A DNA stretch of 64,000 nucleotides. Source: Carpediemonas membranifera. Lineage: Eukaryota; Fornicata. A program made the translations under genes and the position numbers. Positions 63,225-64,000 of this stretch are shown piece after piece. Under the pieces are notes generated by a model. That model saw only the letters and a program-made list of their open reading frames with translations. It made no database searches and had not been told where the DNA came from. Position 1 is the first letter of the stretch; the number at the start of each line of letters is the position of its first letter. The stretch is from the NCBI GenBank assembly GCA_019828565.1, contig JAHDYR010000002.1, positions 432,591 through 496,590 of the forward strand. The letters run 5' to 3'.

Positions 63225-63335
63225 TGACGGAGGCGTAGAGAGGCGTAGCGTAGCGGAGGGCGGGAGGAGCGTAGCGACGAGCGCCCGGAGCGGAGCGAAG
63301 CCGAACGAAGCCGGAGGAATGAACGGAGCCCCCGT
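63225..63335. repeat. GC-rich low-complexity tract
   Basis: Irregular reiteration of GCGTAGCG, GGAGCG, GCGAAGC and ACGAAGC elements. A similar tract (GCGAGCGGCGAGGCGCAGCC and following) lies at 59818-59866 beyond the other end of the retrotransposon. Confidence 0.55.
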
Positions 63336-63448
63336 CTCAATTCCGGGGGGTGCAGGGGGGGCAGAGGGAGGCGCAGCCGACCGTAGCCCCCGCTCTACCC
63401 ATTCTACGTTCGTTAATCATTTTACATGTGGCCACTGCCACTTCGATA

Positions 63449-64000
63449 CTAATAGTTCTTACGATTGAAGCAAGTCCGTCCTTCCTTCTTCGGTGTGATG
63501 CACCCCTTCGGCTTCTTGGGATGTTCGTCGTCGTCCTCGCTGTCCGAGTAGATGATGAACTTGGTAGAGCGAGGGCGGCCGAGCTTGCGGGCAGGTGCGG
63601 GGGCTGACTCTCTCAGGGGAGATGGTGCGGCCCTAGTCGAGCGCTTGGGGAGGATACGGCGCGGTGGTGTAGTCCGCAAACGCTTTGGGGGCACGTATCC
63701 TTGCGAGGACGGCGAGGCAGAGGGCGAGCTGATCGATATGCTCTCGATGTCGTGCACAATAGGAGACGCGGGCTGAGGGGCGGGCACTGGCTTGGCCTGG
63801 GGTGGACGTCTCATGGCTATGCGTTGGTGGGGGTGCAGGGGGCGCTGCGGCAGCTCGTCATCGTCAGAGATCTCGATTGGATTCAGGGCGCTTTCTCTCG
63901 TTGCAGCCGAGTAGTCCACGTACTCGAGCTGGCGTTCGATCCCGTCTTCGGGGAAGACACACATAAAGTGAATGCCGTCGTTGTAGCGGATGCCGGTCGC
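63449..64000 (-). CDS. Unknown protein with AT-hook-like motif (5' partial)
   Basis: The frame is open from the right edge to TAG at 63449-63451, about 183 visible residues. The first 30 (RYNDGIHFMCVFPEDGIERQ, LEYVDYSAA) look like a small folded domain. The rest is disordered, Pro/Ser-rich and basic, with ARKLGRPRSTKF, a GRP-type AT-hook core, followed by an acidic SDSEDDDE patch. A chromatin or DNA-binding role is possible but unproven. The start codon lies outside the window. Confidence 0.5.
   Translation of the reverse strand, partial: ATGIRYNDGIHFMCVFPEDGIERQLEYVDYSAATRESALNPIEISDDDELPQRPLHPHQRIAMRRPPQAKPVPAPQPASPIVHDIESISISSPSASPSSQGYVPPKRLRTTPPRRILPKRSTRAAPSPLRESAPAPARKLGRPRSTKFIIYSDSEDDDEHPKKPKGCITPKKEGRTCFNRKNY

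Larger units (their letters stand above)
62511..63448. other. Intergenic, AT-rich left part and GC-rich repetitive right part
   Basis: No gene is supported in these 938 bp. The left part contains a perfect hairpin (62565-62589) and two occurrences of TTCAGGGCTGCGG (near 62614 and 62780). The right part is GC-rich low-complexity sequence. Confidence 0.5.

Noticed and set aside
1-64000. CRISPR arrays, bacterial operons or prophage
   Set aside because: The tandem repeats are long coding units without spacers, and the gene content and introns are eukaryotic.

Overview
The window is nuclear DNA of a compact, GC-rich, flagellated protist. Genes are dense, lie on both strands, and are mostly intronless. 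Flagellar genes (a radial-spoke RSP4/6 head protein and CFAP99), a syntaxin, a DENN Rab-GEF, the exosome subunit RRP45, ribosomal protein eL32, TRM9 and a nucleoside transporter mark it as eukaryotic. Five inferred introns are only 28-37 nt long, start GTNNGT and end in a branch-like YTYAY fused to NNAG. That merged branch/3' splice site is best known from Giardia and Trichomonas. Together with GCC2/GCC3-type cysteine-rich surface proteins it suggests a metamonad, perhaps a free-living fornicate of the Carpediemonas/Kipferlia kind. This taxonomic guess is inference.

Layout. 1-8416: 3'-partial giant secreted or surface protein (minus strand) with an FG-GAP-like head and a tandem array of 768-bp cysteine-rich repeats. 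8.9-16.2 kb: two copies of an RCC1-like repeat gene family around a type I cysteine-rich membrane protein and a small unknown gene. 16.2-25 kb: housekeeping and unknown genes (RRP45, a HAD protein, an unknown gene with one intron, eL32 with two introns, a Pex22-like membrane protein, a disordered protein, an unknown protein, syntaxin). 25-30.5 kb: a large unknown gene split by one base and RCC1-like copy 3. 31-44 kb: RSP4/6, DENN-IQ protein, a coiled-coil giant, short PIG-U, CFAP99. 44.3-49.2 kb: broken RCC1-like copy 4, HAD phosphatase, TRM9, ENT transporter. 49.4-59.0 kb: a coiled-coil giant built on 1317-bp repeats. 59.3-59.8 kb: a structured RNA with RNase P/MRP-like pairing, directly abutting tRNA-Thr(CGT). 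60.0-62.5 kb: a degenerate non-LTR retrotransposon with a restriction-like endonuclease. 62.5-64 kb: intergenic DNA with GC-rich repeats and the 3' part of an AT-hook-like gene.

The genes do not form one pathway. The main themes are flagellum and cytoskeleton, membrane traffic and surface display, and RNA processing (exosome, tRNA modification, a possible RNase P RNA). Recent duplication is prominent: four long and at least two relic copies of one gene family, and two very homogeneous tandem-repeat genes. Five genes carry a +1 base shift (six shifts in all), each in or near a G/C run; these may be assembly errors or real lesions.
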